Source of the DNA: Planctomycetota bacterium
Lineage (GTDB): Bacteria; Planctomycetota; Phycisphaerae; Phycisphaerales; SM1A02
Direction of reading: 5' to 3'
DNA length: 16,335 nucleotides
NCBI GenBank assembly: GCA_022567855.1
Contig: JADFGE010000023.1
Location: 1-16,335, forward strand
Part shown: piece after piece, positions 1-8,152 of the stretch
How the letters are laid out: each line of letters begins with the position of its first letter
How positions within the stretch are numbered: position 1 is the stretch's first letter
Program-made: the position numbers and the translations under genes
The notes under the pieces: generated by a model
What the model was told of the DNA's origin: nothing
Seen by the model: only the letters and a program-made list of their open reading frames with translations
Database searches by the model: none

Positions 1-1628
1 ACCTCCAGGTCGGGCTCATCTGCCTGCTCACCCCCGTCTTCATGGCGGGGGCGATCGCCCAGGAGGCCAACCCCAAGACCTGGGACATCCTGCTAACGAC
101 GCCGCTGAACTCCCTCCAGGTGGTCCTGGGCAACCTCTTCGGGCGGCTCTTCTTCATCATCGCCCTGCTGATCTCGACGCTGCCGCTGTTCGCCGTGACC
201 CAGTTCTTCGGCGGGGTGCCCGGGGTGGCGATCTTTGCCAGCTATGCCATCGCGGGCTGCAGCTCCCTGCTCGTGGCCGCGATCGCCGTCACGATGTCCG
301 TGACCCGAACGGGCGGGCGCAAAGCGGTCTTTTGGTTCTACGCATCCGTGGTGATGTTTCTATACGCGACGTATGCAGGGGACGGGATGCTACGAGCCCC
401 AATCGCGCTGGGCGCGGCGGCGACGTACACCACCGTCCTGACGCCGGTCAACCCATTCCTCGCCCTAGAGGTCCTGCTCAAGTCCAACACCTATGTGCCG
501 CACGATTTCACGGGCGTCGAGGTGGGCTGGCTGATGCGAATCTGGTACGCCCAGCCGATCACCACGTTCTGCTGGCTATGCATTGGGCTGAGTGTGGTGA
601 TGATCGGATACTCGACCATTCGTCTCCGGGCGATCGGCGCCAAGGTTGGGGCGCTCCCCTGGTATCGCCGGATGCTGGGCCTCGCCGCGCCAGGGGCCGT
701 TGAGCGACCGGCCAGGCACGTCGGAACGAATCCTATCGCCTGGCGGGAGTCCGTGGCTCGAGGCAAGACCTTGGTGGCGATCGTCGCCCGTTGGGGGTTC
801 GTCGCCATAGGCGTCACGATCGGGCTGACGCTCATAGGGCTCTATCACGCAGGCGTGTGGACGCAGGCGGACCTTCAGACGGCCGTGTCCGCAGTGCTCT
901 CAGCCGAGGTCGTCATCATTGCCCTGATCGCCCTGAACATGAGCGCGACCGCGGTGACGCGCGAGCGCGAGGACGGGACGCTCGATCTGATTCTGACCAC
1001 GCCGCTCCAGCCGGGTCCATACTTGGCGGGGAAGTTGCGCGGCCTGATTCAGTATCTGTTGCCGCTGCTCCTTGTGCCAACCATTACGCTTGCCCTCCTG
1101 GCGGTGTACGTACTGGCCGACGGCTTCGGGAACCCAGCGGGCACGATACTGAAGGGTGTAATGGTCAAGGACTCAACCGCAACGATCGATGTCCCCTTGG
1201 TTCTGCCGGAGGGCGCGATCCTTCTGCCGCTCGTCCTCGTACCTTTCGTGGCGGTCTGCGTGATGATCGGTCTGTATTGGTCGATCAAGAGCAAAGGCAC
1301 GATCGGATCGGTGGTGGGCGCGGTGGCGGTGGCCGGCGCGGCTTCGGGCGTGCTCGGCCTGTGCGCAATGGCAACCGGCAACAGCATGCCCGTCATCGGG
1401 GCCGTCGTCACCACGCTCAGCCCCGTCAACCTGATCTGGGCGATGGTCTACCCCGCCGACACGATCTCCGGGAGCGTCGCATCATCGGGCCTCGGCACGG
1501 GGCGGATCAGCATGGTCGTCGGCGCACTCCTGGCCGCCGTCGTCTACGGCTTCATCGTCTACATGTTCCACAACATGATCAAGCGGTCGTTCATGATGAC
1601 GGTCCGCAGACTGGCGGGAGTGAGTTGA
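1..1628 (+). CDS. ABC-2 type transporter permease, fused double permease (5' partial)
   Basis: Integral membrane subunit of an ABC exporter; the ATPase partner is not in the window. The reading frame is open from the first base, so the true start lies upstream; the first ATG seen (42) is internal. The visible protein has about a dozen hydrophobic segments in two homologous blocks. Each block has the ABC-2 signature around an acidic stretch followed by an LTTPL motif: residues about 7-22 counted from the ATG at 42 (EANPKTWD then LLTTPL) and about 308-322 (EREDGTLD then LILTTPL). This indicates an internal duplication that puts two half-permeases in one chain. The substrate cannot be told. The family call is firm; the specific role is unknown. 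Confidence 0.88.
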   Translation, partial: LQVGLICLLTPVFMAGAIAQEANPKTWDILLTTPLNSLQVVLGNLFGRLFFIIALLISTLPLFAVTQFFGGVPGVAIFASYAIAGCSSLLVAAIAVTMSVTRTGGRKAVFWFYASVVMFLYATYAGDGMLRAPIALGAAATYTTVLTPVNPFLALEVLLKSNTYVPHDFTGVEVGWLMRIWYAQPITTFCWLCIGLSVVMIGYSTIRLRAIGAKVGALPWYRRMLGLAAPGAVERPARHVGTNPIAWRESVARGKTLVAIVARWGFVAIGVTIGLTLIGLYHAGVWTQADLQTAVSAVLSAEVVIIALIALNMSATAVTREREDGTLDLILTTPLQPGPYLAGKLRGLIQYLLPLLLVPTITLALLAVYVLADGFGNPAGTILKGVMVKDSTATIDVPLVLPEGAILLPLVLVPFVAVCVMIGLYWSIKSKGTIGSVVGAVAVAGAASGVLGLCAMATGNSMPVIGAVVTTLSPVNLIWAMVYPADTISGSVASSGLGTGRISMVVGALLAAVVYGFIVYMFHNMIKRSFMMTVRRLAGVS

Positions 1629-1629
1629 G

Positions 1630-1644
1630 GCGCAACCGTTGCGC
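1630..1644 (+). terminator. short hairpin just after the permease stop
   Basis: A perfect inverted repeat, GCGCAAC-C-GTTGCGC, begins two bases after the permease stop codon. It would fold as a 5-bp stem with a 5-base loop. There is no T-tract after it, so a role as an intrinsic terminator is only possible; it may simply protect the 3' end. Confidence 0.3.
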
Positions 1645-1672
1645 GACGACGCATCGGAGAACGACATCGAGC

Positions 1673-1718
1673 CTTATCGGGCTCGGGACGAAGCGCGGGC
1701 TGCCCCTCGGCCGATAAG
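1673..1718 (+). terminator. 8-bp inverted repeat between permease and ABM gene
   Basis: CTTATCGG (1673-1680) and its exact complement CCGATAAG (1711-1718) flank a GC-rich 30-base loop. The structure lies in the 137-base gap between the permease and the small ABM gene, about 50 bases before the next start. It could end the upstream transcript or shape the 5' leader of the next one. There is no poly-T tail. Confidence 0.3.
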
Positions 1719-1765
1719 ATTACCTGGTACCCAATCCGTCCCCTCCCAAGACTGGAGCAGAGACC

Positions 1766-2089
1766 ATGATTACCGTCGGCATGAATTACAAGATCATCCC
1801 CGGCAAGGACGAAGAGTTCGTAGCCGTGTTCACGAAAGTGATACAGATCATGAAGGACATGGCAGGCCACGGCGAGACGCACCTGTTTCGCGACGTCTAC
1901 AGCGAGCACGACTACCTCATCATTTCAGAATGGACCGATGAGGCGGCCTTCAACTCGTTCATCGAGTCGGATCGCTTCAAGAACGTCGTGGACTGGGGCA
2001 AGAAAGAGGTGTTGGCCTCTCAGCCAAAGCACGAGATCTACGGCGCGGGCGAAGCGACCCAAGAGAAGTGCCCCGCCGGGGCTCACTGA
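1766..2089 (+). CDS. ABM-fold (dimeric ferredoxin-like) small protein
   Basis: A 107-aa protein of the antibiotic biosynthesis monooxygenase (ABM) superfamily, typically a cytoplasmic dimeric alpha/beta barrel. The pattern of an N-terminal strand, a helix after PGKDEEF, the strand YLIISEW (50-56) and the following AAFNSFIESDRF helix is typical. The start is supported by a CTGGAG-like ribosome site about 8 bases upstream. Asn7 matches the IsdG heme-monooxygenase triad, but the Trp and His positions read Phe65 and Val75, so heme degradation is not supported. The last ~15 residues (Gly/Ala/Lys/Cys) are outside the fold. Function is unknown. The following 141 bases to the next start hold no gene; a weak CCGGA/TCCGG pair (2117-2140) precedes a T-rich stretch. 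Confidence 0.8.
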   Translation: MITVGMNYKIIPGKDEEFVAVFTKVIQIMKDMAGHGETHLFRDVYSEHDYLIISEWTDEAAFNSFIESDRFKNVVDWGKKEVLASQPKHEIYGAGEATQEKCPAGAH

Positions 2090-2230
2090 TAGGCCGGGGC
2101 AGGGGCTTGCTCGTCTCCGGACGATTGCAAGACGCTCCGGGGGTTTGATTCTTTACTAAGCCTCAATCGCCGGACGGCGCCGCAGATGGTGCGCGCCGCG
2201 TTTGGGCTTTGCTACAGGAGCGTCATCGTC

Positions 2231-3781
2231 ATGGCCAAAAGTGTCGTCGCTACGTCAACACTGCGCCGAGCCGCGGATTTGGGGCGAGCCGGGTTCCACG
2301 GACTGAAACTGCGCGGCAGCACCAATGAAGTCGTGCGGGACAACGCGCGCCTGCACCTCGTTCAGCGACTCGGTCGGCTGCGCGGGCTGCCCCAGAAGAT
2401 GGGCCAGATTCTCAGCATGAGCGAGGACGACGAGACGGCGGACGCCTTTGCCCCATTGACGGACTCGGCGGAACCCGTCCCCCTGGAGGCCCTGCTGCCG
2501 GTCATGGCCGAGCAGTGGAAACGCGAACCCGAGACGATCTTTGGCGACATCGACGCGCACGGTCTGGCCGCATCGCTGGGCCAAGTGCATCGAGCGACGT
2601 TGCGCGACGGACGTGTGGTCGCAATCAAGGTTCAGTACCCGGGCATTCGCGAAGCGGTCGAGGCCGATCTCAAGATGCTGGGCTGGCTCAGCGAGCCGGT
2701 CGGCGGCCTTGGCCGTGGGTTCGATCTGGCCGACTACCGGCGGGCCATTCGTGATTCCCTCAATGAAGAGCTGGACTATGTTCGCGAGGCTGAGCACCAG
2801 CGGGCGTATGCCGACGCCAGCGGCGAACTGAATGTCACCGTCCCGCAGGTCGTCGACGAACTCAGCGGGCCGCGCGTCCTCACGACAGTCTGGGAAGACG
2901 GCCAAACGATACGCGAGGTGAAGGACTGGCCGGTCGAGACGCGCAAGGCCCTTGGGCGGCAAATGCTCAAACACTTCCTGTTCATGCTGTTTGACGGCGG
3001 CCTGCTGCACGCCGACCCCCACTCGGGAAATTACAGGTTTCGAGCCGGCGACGGCGAGCCGCAGATCGTCTTATACGACTTCGGCTGTGTGCGCGTCGTT
3101 CCGGAACAAGAGCGGTTGACACTGCTTCGATTGATACACGACACGTATCACACTAGAGACGCCGATCCGTATCCGTTCTTCGTGAAGCTCGGTTTCGACC
3201 CCGCCACGCTCGAACCGCTTCGCCACAAACTTCCCGCGCTGTGTCGCGTACTGTTCGATCCCTTCAGCTCACCGATGAAATTCGATCTTCAGTTCTGGAG
3301 GCGTTCGGAGCGCATCGGCGACATCCTGGGCGACGATCGATGGAACTTTAGGATCAGTGGGCCGGCCCGGCTCATCTTCATCCTTCGCGCGTTCCATGGG
3401 CTGGTTTATTATCTGCGGGAGCTTCAGGAGCCGGTGAGCTGGACGCAGTTTCTTCGACCGCTCATCGCAAAGCATGCCGACGCGATGAAGCGGTTGGAGC
3501 TACCGGTGCCGGCCGATCCGAGATCGAGCTTCGCCTGCCTGGCCAAGCATCTTTGCATCAAAGTGACGGACAGTGGAACGGTCAAAGCGAAGGTGACGCT
3601 GCCCGCCGAAGCGATCGACGAGCTGCAGAACATCATCGATCCGCAAGTGCAGGAGAAGATCGAGTCACGTGGGATTACGCTCGATGCGCTGGTGAGAAAA
3701 GCGCGGGTGAGTCAATACGCACCGCAGCCGGTCTTCAGCCTCGACGATGGACCAAAACGATATGAGGTGTGGCTCGAATAG
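2231..3781 (+). CDS. ABC1/UbiB-family atypical protein kinase-like ATPase
   Basis: Member of the ABC1/ADCK/UbiB family, atypical kinases linked to isoprenoid quinone metabolism and lipid handling. I chose ATG 2231 over the in-frame ATG at 2186 because AGGAG (2216-2220) lies 10 bases before it; this gives 516 aa. Visible family motifs: KMGQ (56-59, the KxGQ motif), AASLGQVHRA (113-122, the glycine/alanine loop region), AIKVQYPG with Lys133, NEELDY around Glu180, HADPHSGN (260-267) and DFG (283-285). All key nucleotide-binding residues are present. The C-terminal ~65 residues, from about VKAKVTLP to the end, form a small extra module not needed for the kinase fold. No C-terminal membrane helices like those of UbiB are evident. 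The substrate is unknown, so no gene symbol is given. Confidence 0.9.
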   Translation: MAKSVVATSTLRRAADLGRAGFHGLKLRGSTNEVVRDNARLHLVQRLGRLRGLPQKMGQILSMSEDDETADAFAPLTDSAEPVPLEALLPVMAEQWKREPETIFGDIDAHGLAASLGQVHRATLRDGRVVAIKVQYPGIREAVEADLKMLGWLSEPVGGLGRGFDLADYRRAIRDSLNEELDYVREAEHQRAYADASGELNVTVPQVVDELSGPRVLTTVWEDGQTIREVKDWPVETRKALGRQMLKHFLFMLFDGGLLHADPHSGNYRFRAGDGEPQIVLYDFGCVRVVPEQERLTLLRLIHDTYHTRDADPYPFFVKLGFDPATLEPLRHKLPALCRVLFDPFSSPMKFDLQFWRRSERIGDILGDDRWNFRISGPARLIFILRAFHGLVYYLRELQEPVSWTQFLRPLIAKHADAMKRLELPVPADPRSSFACLAKHLCIKVTDSGTVKAKVTLPAEAIDELQNIIDPQVQEKIESRGITLDALVRKARVSQYAPQPVFSLDDGPKRYEVWLE

Positions 3782-3792
3782 GATCACCGGCC

Positions 3793-3809
3793 CGGGCGAG
3801 CCTCGCCCG
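3793..3809. terminator. shared hairpin between convergent genes
   Basis: CGGGCGAG-C-CTCGCCCG is a perfect inverted repeat that fills most of the 30 bases between the stop codons of the kinase-like gene (plus) and cheB (minus). It could act as a bidirectional terminator. There are no flanking T-tracts, so efficiency is uncertain. Confidence 0.5.
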
Positions 3810-3811
3810 AG

Positions 3812-4882
3812 TCAGGCGGCGATGGCGTGAAGGTCCCCGATGGCGAACTCGATGATCCGATCCGGGATCTCATCGAGGGGAGAGACGATCTGGGCGGCGC
3901 CGCATGCGATGGCCTCCCGCGGCATACCGAAAATGACGCACGAAGCCTCGTCCTGGGCGACGGTAACGGCGCCGGCGTTTCGCAGGGACAAGAGGCCGCG
4001 AGCGCCGTCGCGGCCCATGCCGGTCATGATCACGCCAATAGCATTTCGACCGGCATACTGCGCCGTGGACTCAAAAAGCACCTCGACGGATGGTCGGTGT
4101 CGGCAAATGCGAGGGCCTTCGCAAACGCGCACGATGTAACGAGCGCCATCGCGTGCGAGCTTCATGTGCATATTGCCCGGCGCCAGTAGCGCCAGACCAG
4201 GCACAACCCAATCACCGTCGGCCGCTTCGCGAACTTCAATCTCACACATCCCGTCGAGACGCTCGGCAAAGGACCGCGTGAAACCCTCGGGCATGTGTTG
4301 GGTAATGATCGTTCCCGGGGCTTGCTTGGGTAAAGCACACAGCACCCGCCGCAGGGCCTCGGTTCCACCGGTCGAAGCGCCGAGCGCGATGACCTTGTGC
4401 GTGGTCTTGATCATCGCCTTGCCAAGGGTTCGAATCCTCGGCGGCTGAGCGCCAGCCTGAGCTTGCTGCGCAACTTGCTTGATGTTGGCCCGGGCGGCAG
4501 CGCGGATCGTCTCCGCCAACTGCAAGGCCATGTCCCCAACCGAATACGACTCGCCTGGCTTGCAGATGACATCCACCGCTCCGGCTTCCAGGCACGCCAG
4601 CGCAGTCTCACAGCCCTGCGGCGTCAGCGAGCTGACGATGATGGTCGGGACGGGATGGTATTTCATAAGCTTACGCAGGAACGTGAGCCCATCCATGCGC
4701 GGCATCTCGATGTCGAGCGTCACCACGTCCGGTCTCAGGTTCACGATCTTGTCCCGGGCGATGTAGGGGTCAGGCGCAGTACCAACGACCTCGATTCCGC
4801 GCTGCCGGCCGAGCTCCTTGCTCAGCACTCGGCGCACGATCGAAGAATCGTCGACAATCAGCACCCGAACATCGGAGGACAT
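3812..4882 (-). CDS. cheB: CheB: receptor glutamate methylesterase / glutamine deamidase
   Basis: Cytoplasmic chemotaxis adaptation enzyme that removes methyl groups from receptor glutamates when its receiver domain is phosphorylated. I chose ATG 4882 (356 aa) over a longer frame because MSSDVRVLIVDD is the normal receiver start and an AGGA site lies upstream. Receiver about 4-122: Asp11, Asp12, phospho-acceptor Asp57 (TLDIEMPRMDG), Lys108. A Gln/Ala-rich linker spans about 130-158. The methylesterase domain is about 162-350, with the triad Ser170 (GASTGG), His196 (TQHMPEGF) and Asp292 (GMGRDGA). Everything needed for catalysis is intact. It is the last gene of the operon, 17 bases after cheX. 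Confidence 0.96.
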   Translation of the reverse strand: MSSDVRVLIVDDSSIVRRVLSKELGRQRGIEVVGTAPDPYIARDKIVNLRPDVVTLDIEMPRMDGLTFLRKLMKYHPVPTIIVSSLTPQGCETALACLEAGAVDVICKPGESYSVGDMALQLAETIRAAARANIKQVAQQAQAGAQPPRIRTLGKAMIKTTHKVIALGASTGGTEALRRVLCALPKQAPGTIITQHMPEGFTRSFAERLDGMCEIEVREAADGDWVVPGLALLAPGNMHMKLARDGARYIVRVCEGPRICRHRPSVEVLFESTAQYAGRNAIGVIMTGMGRDGARGLLSLRNAGAVTVAQDEASCVIFGMPREAIACGAAQIVSPLDEIPDRIIEFAIGDLHAIAA

Positions 4883-4899
4883 CGTGGTTGATCCTGCAA

Positions 4900-5376
4900 C
4901 TATGCTGCGGCGGACCGGGAGGAGTCGGACGGGCGCCAGATCACCTTCAGCAGCTCGCCCTCGGACTCTACAAAACACGCGGCGCCGCAATCGCCGGGTT
5001 CCGGCATCTCGGAGGTTTTGACCAGCTCGGGCAGCTTCAGCGAGTACTGACAGTCGACCCCGCCTAGCTCCAGGATCGTGGACCCACCGACGATGTTAGC
5101 CAGCTCCTTGATCGCATCCTCGCCCTGAGTGGCAAGGTCAACGTCCTCCGGCTCCATGCCAAGGAGGCTCGAGACGAGCTCGCGCACAAAGCCCTCGCTC
5201 GCGGCGAGGAACAGTTGGCCTTCATCCGGGCCGGTGTAAAAGATTCGCGAGAAGCACGTCACCGCGGGAAGCTCCGCGGCCCGCCCCGCGTCCACGGGTT
5301 CAGCCAACACGAACGCGGTTCGTTCGAGTGCTTCAATGACGAGTTGGGCGATTCGTTGAGAAGTCAACTGACTCAT
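4900..5376 (-). CDS. cheX: CheX-type CheY-phosphate phosphatase
   Basis: A 158-aa protein of the CheC/CheX/FliY phosphatase family, which dephosphorylates CheY-P. The family ExxN active-site pair is seen as Glu91-Leu-Ala-Asn94 (KELANIVGGS). Only one such motif is present, as in CheX (CheC usually has two). The strand pattern FLAASEGFVRELV before the helix also fits. The start overlaps the cheY stop as ATGA, with GGGAG 7 bases upstream, so translation is probably coupled. Pairing a phosphatase directly with its likely CheY substrate suggests fast signal termination. Confidence 0.87.
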   Translation of the reverse strand: MSQLTSQRIAQLVIEALERTAFVLAEPVDAGRAAELPAVTCFSRIFYTGPDEGQLFLAASEGFVRELVSSLLGMEPEDVDLATQGEDAIKELANIVGGSTILELGGVDCQYSLKLPELVKTSEMPEPGDCGAACFVESEGELLKVIWRPSDSSRSAAA

Positions 5377-5756
5377 AGTTTCACTCCCAGCACGGTCGAG
5401 ATTAGTCTGCGAAGATCTTCAGGTTCAAACGGCTTGTGCAAGGTGTCCACGACGCCGAGCTCGCGCATGCGTTCAAGACGGGCCTTGTTGCTTTCCGTGC
5501 TCACGACAACAACGGCAACGTCGTTAAGCTCCGGTCGTTCTCGCAGCTCCTGTGCGAACTGCTCGCCGTCCATGACCGGCATGTTCAGATCCAGAAGCAC
5601 CAGATCGACCCAGACCGTCTCGAGCAAATCAATGGCTTCCTGGCCGTTGCCGGCCTCGAAGATGTGGTCCTCCGACACGCCAGCAAGCTTCACGACTTTC
5701 TTGATGGCCGTGCGCAATATAAGCGAATCATCAACGATCAAAACGTTACAACTCAT
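5373..5756 (-). CDS. cheY: CheY-like single-domain response regulator
   Basis: A stand-alone receiver domain, 127 aa. Starting at ATG 5756 gives the usual MSCNVLIVDDS opening and uses CAGGAG 8 bases upstream; a longer in-frame start would run into the hdod gene. Acidic pocket Asp9/Asp10, phospho-acceptor Asp56 (LLDLNMPVMDG), switch Thr87 (VSTES) and Lys108 (HKPF) are all present. There is no output domain, so it acts by protein contact, either at the flagellar motor or on another partner. Its start forms ATGA with the hdod stop and its stop forms ATGA with the cheX start. Confidence 0.94.
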   Translation of the reverse strand: MSCNVLIVDDSLILRTAIKKVVKLAGVSEDHIFEAGNGQEAIDLLETVWVDLVLLDLNMPVMDGEQFAQELRERPELNDVAVVVVSTESNKARLERMRELGVVDTLHKPFEPEDLRRLISTVLGVKL

Positions 5757-6625
5757 GAGTCGTGCTCCTGAACAAGAGCGTTCTCCATAGACTCCTCGAT
5801 CTCGCGCAGCCGACACCAGGTCAAGGACACATCAAGCTCGGCCTCCCGGCGATCGAGGCCCAGTCCATCTCGAACATGAGGCGCGAGTTTGTACTGCAAG
5901 CCGTCGTAGCCGATGGCCAACCCCGCCCACAGGCAAATGATGTCGGCGGCATGAACAATATCGACGAGCAAATCGTGCTCCGGCGCCTCCGCGGGGGGCT
6001 CGTGATGGAACCGGATCGTCTTGCAGATGCGCTCTGGTAATCCCCACCGCCCCGCAAGTTCTCCGCCGATCTGAGCATGATCGAAGCCAAAGGCCGCCCG
6101 CTCGCACTCCACGAAGGTGCGTTCGGGTTGCATGTGCTTGGAAATGAGCGAGAGGTACTCGCTCCCAAAGTGCATGTCCATGACGAGTTTTCCGACATCG
6201 CGCAACAATCCGCAGAGGAAGCAAAGATCTTTGTCGGCAAAGTCATGGGTCCGGGCGATCTGGTCGGCCGCCAGCGCTCCCCCCAGCGCGCCGCGCCACA
6301 ACGCGCCGCGCCTCAGCCCGTAGGCGGCCCCCGCACGAACGAACATCGCGCTAGCCTGCTGCTCAAGTACAATCTTCAACAAAACCTTGCCACCCAGCCT
6401 CACGATACTCTGCTTCAGATCGAACATACGCCCGGGACGACCGTAGCGAGCCGAGTTCGCATAGCGGAGAATGGCCATACTCAAAGCTTCGTCGTGCCGG
6501 ACAATCTGCTCGATCTCGCCAAGATCCGTCGCGCCGCTGGTGAGCATGTCAGTCACGCGCACAACCGAGCTGGGAAGTGCGGGCAAGCGATCGACCTTGT
6601 CGAGGATTTGATCTATGTCGGCCAT
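5753..6625 (-). CDS. HDOD-domain signalling protein
   Basis: A 290-aa HDOD protein, a degenerate relative of HD phosphohydrolases used as a regulatory or scaffold module. ATG 6625 has AAGGAG 8 bases upstream and gives a typical start (IDQILDKVDRLPALPSSVVRV). Features: HDEALSMAILRYANSARYG (44-62); the position of the HD metal pair reads Arg142-Asp143 (LRDVGKLVMD), so hydrolase activity is unlikely; HHEP at 207-210; VHAAD around 224-228. The first 13 bases overlap the end of cheD, and the last bases overlap cheY. Placement between cheD and cheY suggests a role in signal output or a link to c-di-GMP or motility control, but the sequence does not define it. Confidence 0.9.
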   Translation of the reverse strand: MADIDQILDKVDRLPALPSSVVRVTDMLTSGATDLGEIEQIVRHDEALSMAILRYANSARYGRPGRMFDLKQSIVRLGGKVLLKIVLEQQASAMFVRAGAAYGLRRGALWRGALGGALAADQIARTHDFADKDLCFLCGLLRDVGKLVMDMHFGSEYLSLISKHMQPERTFVECERAAFGFDHAQIGGELAGRWGLPERICKTIRFHHEPPAEAPEHDLLVDIVHAADIICLWAGLAIGYDGLQYKLAPHVRDGLGLDRREAELDVSLTWCRLREIEESMENALVQEHDS

Positions 6626-7167
6626 AACGTGCGCTCCTTGCCCTTGGTGCGGACGGTGACCTCGCCATCCGACATCCTCAAAATCACGGTCCGACTGATC
6701 GAGCCGCCCGTGTCGTCTGCCGAGAGCAGTATGTTGTTCTTCCAAAAGAGCTTGCGAAGCATGGTCCGGTTGCGGCTGCCGACCTTGAAGTGCCCATCGT
6801 CCGCGAGGACCTCCGCTCCGCCCGCCGCAACGACGATCAACCGCTCCTTCTTTGCCCCCAACTCATAGGCGCCCTTGAACAGAAGCGGCACGCCCGTATC
6901 GGCGAACATCGCTGGACATTGACCGGCCTTCTCTACGTTGATTTTAGATTCCGGCAGCATGAAGTGCAGCAAGCCCCCGACGTGCGCCACAGGATCGTAG
7001 ATGGAGACACCGATGCACGATCCCAGAGCGTAGGTCACAACAGTCGCGGAAGGATCGTCGCACAGCGCAATGTCCGCGACGCCGACGACAATTCTGCCGG
7101 CCACCTCGGTACCGCGATATGTCGTGGGCGATGGGGGCACAAGCATCTCCTGAGAATTACTTGACAT
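6613..7167 (-). CDS. cheD: CheD: probable chemoreceptor glutamine deamidase
   Basis: A 184-aa CheD. The catalytic pair is visible as Cys51 (ALGSCIGVSIYDP) and His68 (GGLLHFMLP), with the same 17-residue spacing as Thermotoga CheD Cys27/His44. The later family motif VGSRN (129-133) and the GGSISRTV stretch are also present. CheD deamidates receptor glutamines and, in several bacteria, pairs with CheC- or CheX-type phosphatases to modulate CheY-P; a cheX lies three genes downstream here. The start overlaps the end of cheR by 11 bases with no strong ribosome site, so translation is likely coupled. Confidence 0.95.
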   Translation of the reverse strand: MSSNSQEMLVPPSPTTYRGTEVAGRIVVGVADIALCDDPSATVVTYALGSCIGVSIYDPVAHVGGLLHFMLPESKINVEKAGQCPAMFADTGVPLLFKGAYELGAKKERLIVVAAGGAEVLADDGHFKVGSRNRTMLRKLFWKNNILLSADDTGGSISRTVILRMSDGEVTVRTKGKERTLWPT

Positions 7168-7981
7168 ACACAGACGGCTGAACGGTGCCGAATTTCGAGT
7201 TCAAGCCGGAGAGCGTCTCGGCGCTGCCCACAGCGAGGATTCCACCAGGTCCAAGCAAGTCGTACATGCGCGACACAAGGCGGGCGCGCGTTGGCTGATC
7301 GAAATAGATCATGACGTTGCGACAAAAGATCACGTCAAAGGGTCCCCGGAACGGCCAGGGGTCCATCAAATTGAGCCTTTGAATGGTGACGAGTTTGCGT
7401 ATGTGCGGCGCGATCTTGACCATTCCTTCGTTCGAGCCCGTTCCGCGCCGGAAATGCTTTCGCACGAGTGCGCCGTCGAGATTATCGAGCATCTTCTTCG
7501 GATACATTGCGATCCGGGCTTCCTCGATCGCCGTGTTGGAAAGATCGGTCGCGAGAACCTTGAAATCCCACGAATCAAGATCGGGAAGGTGCTCCTTCGC
7601 GTGCATCGCCAGGGAATACGGCTCGGGTCCCGTCGAGCAGGCCGCTGACCATAGTCGGATGCGCCGACCCGGCTTCGTCACGTCCCCACGGGCCAGCGGT
7701 GTGTAGAACTCTCGCTCCAGGTAATCGAAGTGCTGACGCTCCCGGAAAAAGCTGGTGACGTTCGTTGACAGCAGGTCAAAGAACACCAACATGTCGTCGT
7801 CGTCAGCTTCGCTCTCGAGGTGCTCGAGATATTTGGTGATGTTCTCAAATCGAGATTTTCGCAGGAACTTCGAGAGACGATTGGACACGAGCTGCCGCTT
7901 GCGATCGGTGAGATTCAAACCCCACCGCTGCATCGCGATCTCGGCGATCCGCTCAAACTGTCCCGTGGCAAGCGTGGTCAT
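7157..7981 (-). CDS. cheR: CheR: chemoreceptor glutamate methyltransferase
   Basis: SAM-dependent methyltransferase acting on receptor glutamates. ATG 7981 is preferred (274 aa); an in-frame TTG at 7993 is possible. N-terminal helical domain to about 75 with TNVTSFFRE (73-81); SAM site WSAACSTGPEPYSLAM (111-126), where the usual STGEEP reads STGPEP; LATDLS (143-148); DVIFCRNVMIYF (216-227). The beta-subdomain loop RRGTGSNEGMVKI (178-190) matches in length and glycines the E. coli loop that binds receptor C-terminal pentapeptides. The 171 bases upstream separate it from the receptor gene and hold a strong hairpin. Confidence 0.95.
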   Translation of the reverse strand: MTTLATGQFERIAEIAMQRWGLNLTDRKRQLVSNRLSKFLRKSRFENITKYLEHLESEADDDDMLVFFDLLSTNVTSFFRERQHFDYLEREFYTPLARGDVTKPGRRIRLWSAACSTGPEPYSLAMHAKEHLPDLDSWDFKVLATDLSNTAIEEARIAMYPKKMLDNLDGALVRKHFRRGTGSNEGMVKIAPHIRKLVTIQRLNLMDPWPFRGPFDVIFCRNVMIYFDQPTRARLVSRMYDLLGPGGILAVGSAETLSGLNSKFGTVQPSVYVK

Positions 7982-8108
7982 CGAACATCTCAAGAAAACG
8001 GCGGCCGGTAAGGAGCCGCGTCATCGACCCCGATTGATTCAGAAGAAGGATCGAGCAGTATTGGCTCAAGTTCATGGCTGAGCATCGAACGAACGAAAGA
8101 CGGACAAG

Positions 8109-8138
8109 ACTCCGCCGGCCGGTTGAGGCCGGCGGAGT
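8109..8138 (-). terminator. strong hairpin between receptor gene and cheR
   Basis: A perfect 12-bp inverted repeat: ACTCCGCCGGCC (8109-8120), loop GGTTGA, then its exact complement (8127-8138). It begins 14 bases after the receptor stop codon in the minus-strand direction. It is followed on the minus strand by a pyrimidine-rich stretch (CTTGTCCGTCTTTCG) without a clean T-run. It may be a partial terminator or an RNA-stability element that sets a high receptor-to-enzyme ratio. The rest of the 171-base gap (7982-8152) shows no gene and no clear promoter. Confidence 0.6.
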
Positions 8139-8152
8139 GATTCACGAAACGA

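Noticed and set aside
791..1717. Long plus-strand frame overlapping the ABC permease
   Set aside because: Its Arg/Gly/His-rich composition is typical of a shifted frame over a GC-rich gene; the permease frame carries the conserved motifs.
1766..2089. ABM protein as an IsdG-type heme-degrading monooxygenase, which would fit a heme-themed locus
   Set aside because: Only Asn7 of the Asn/Trp/His triad is present; the aligned Trp and His are Phe65 and Val75.
2255..3022. 255-aa minus-strand frame opposite the ABC1 kinase gene
   Set aside because: Antisense of a gene with all family motifs; no ribosome site or recognisable domain.
4426..4437. GGGTTCGAATCC, which looks like a tRNA T-arm
   Set aside because: It lies inside cheB codons on the opposite strand and has no flanking acceptor, D or anticodon arms.
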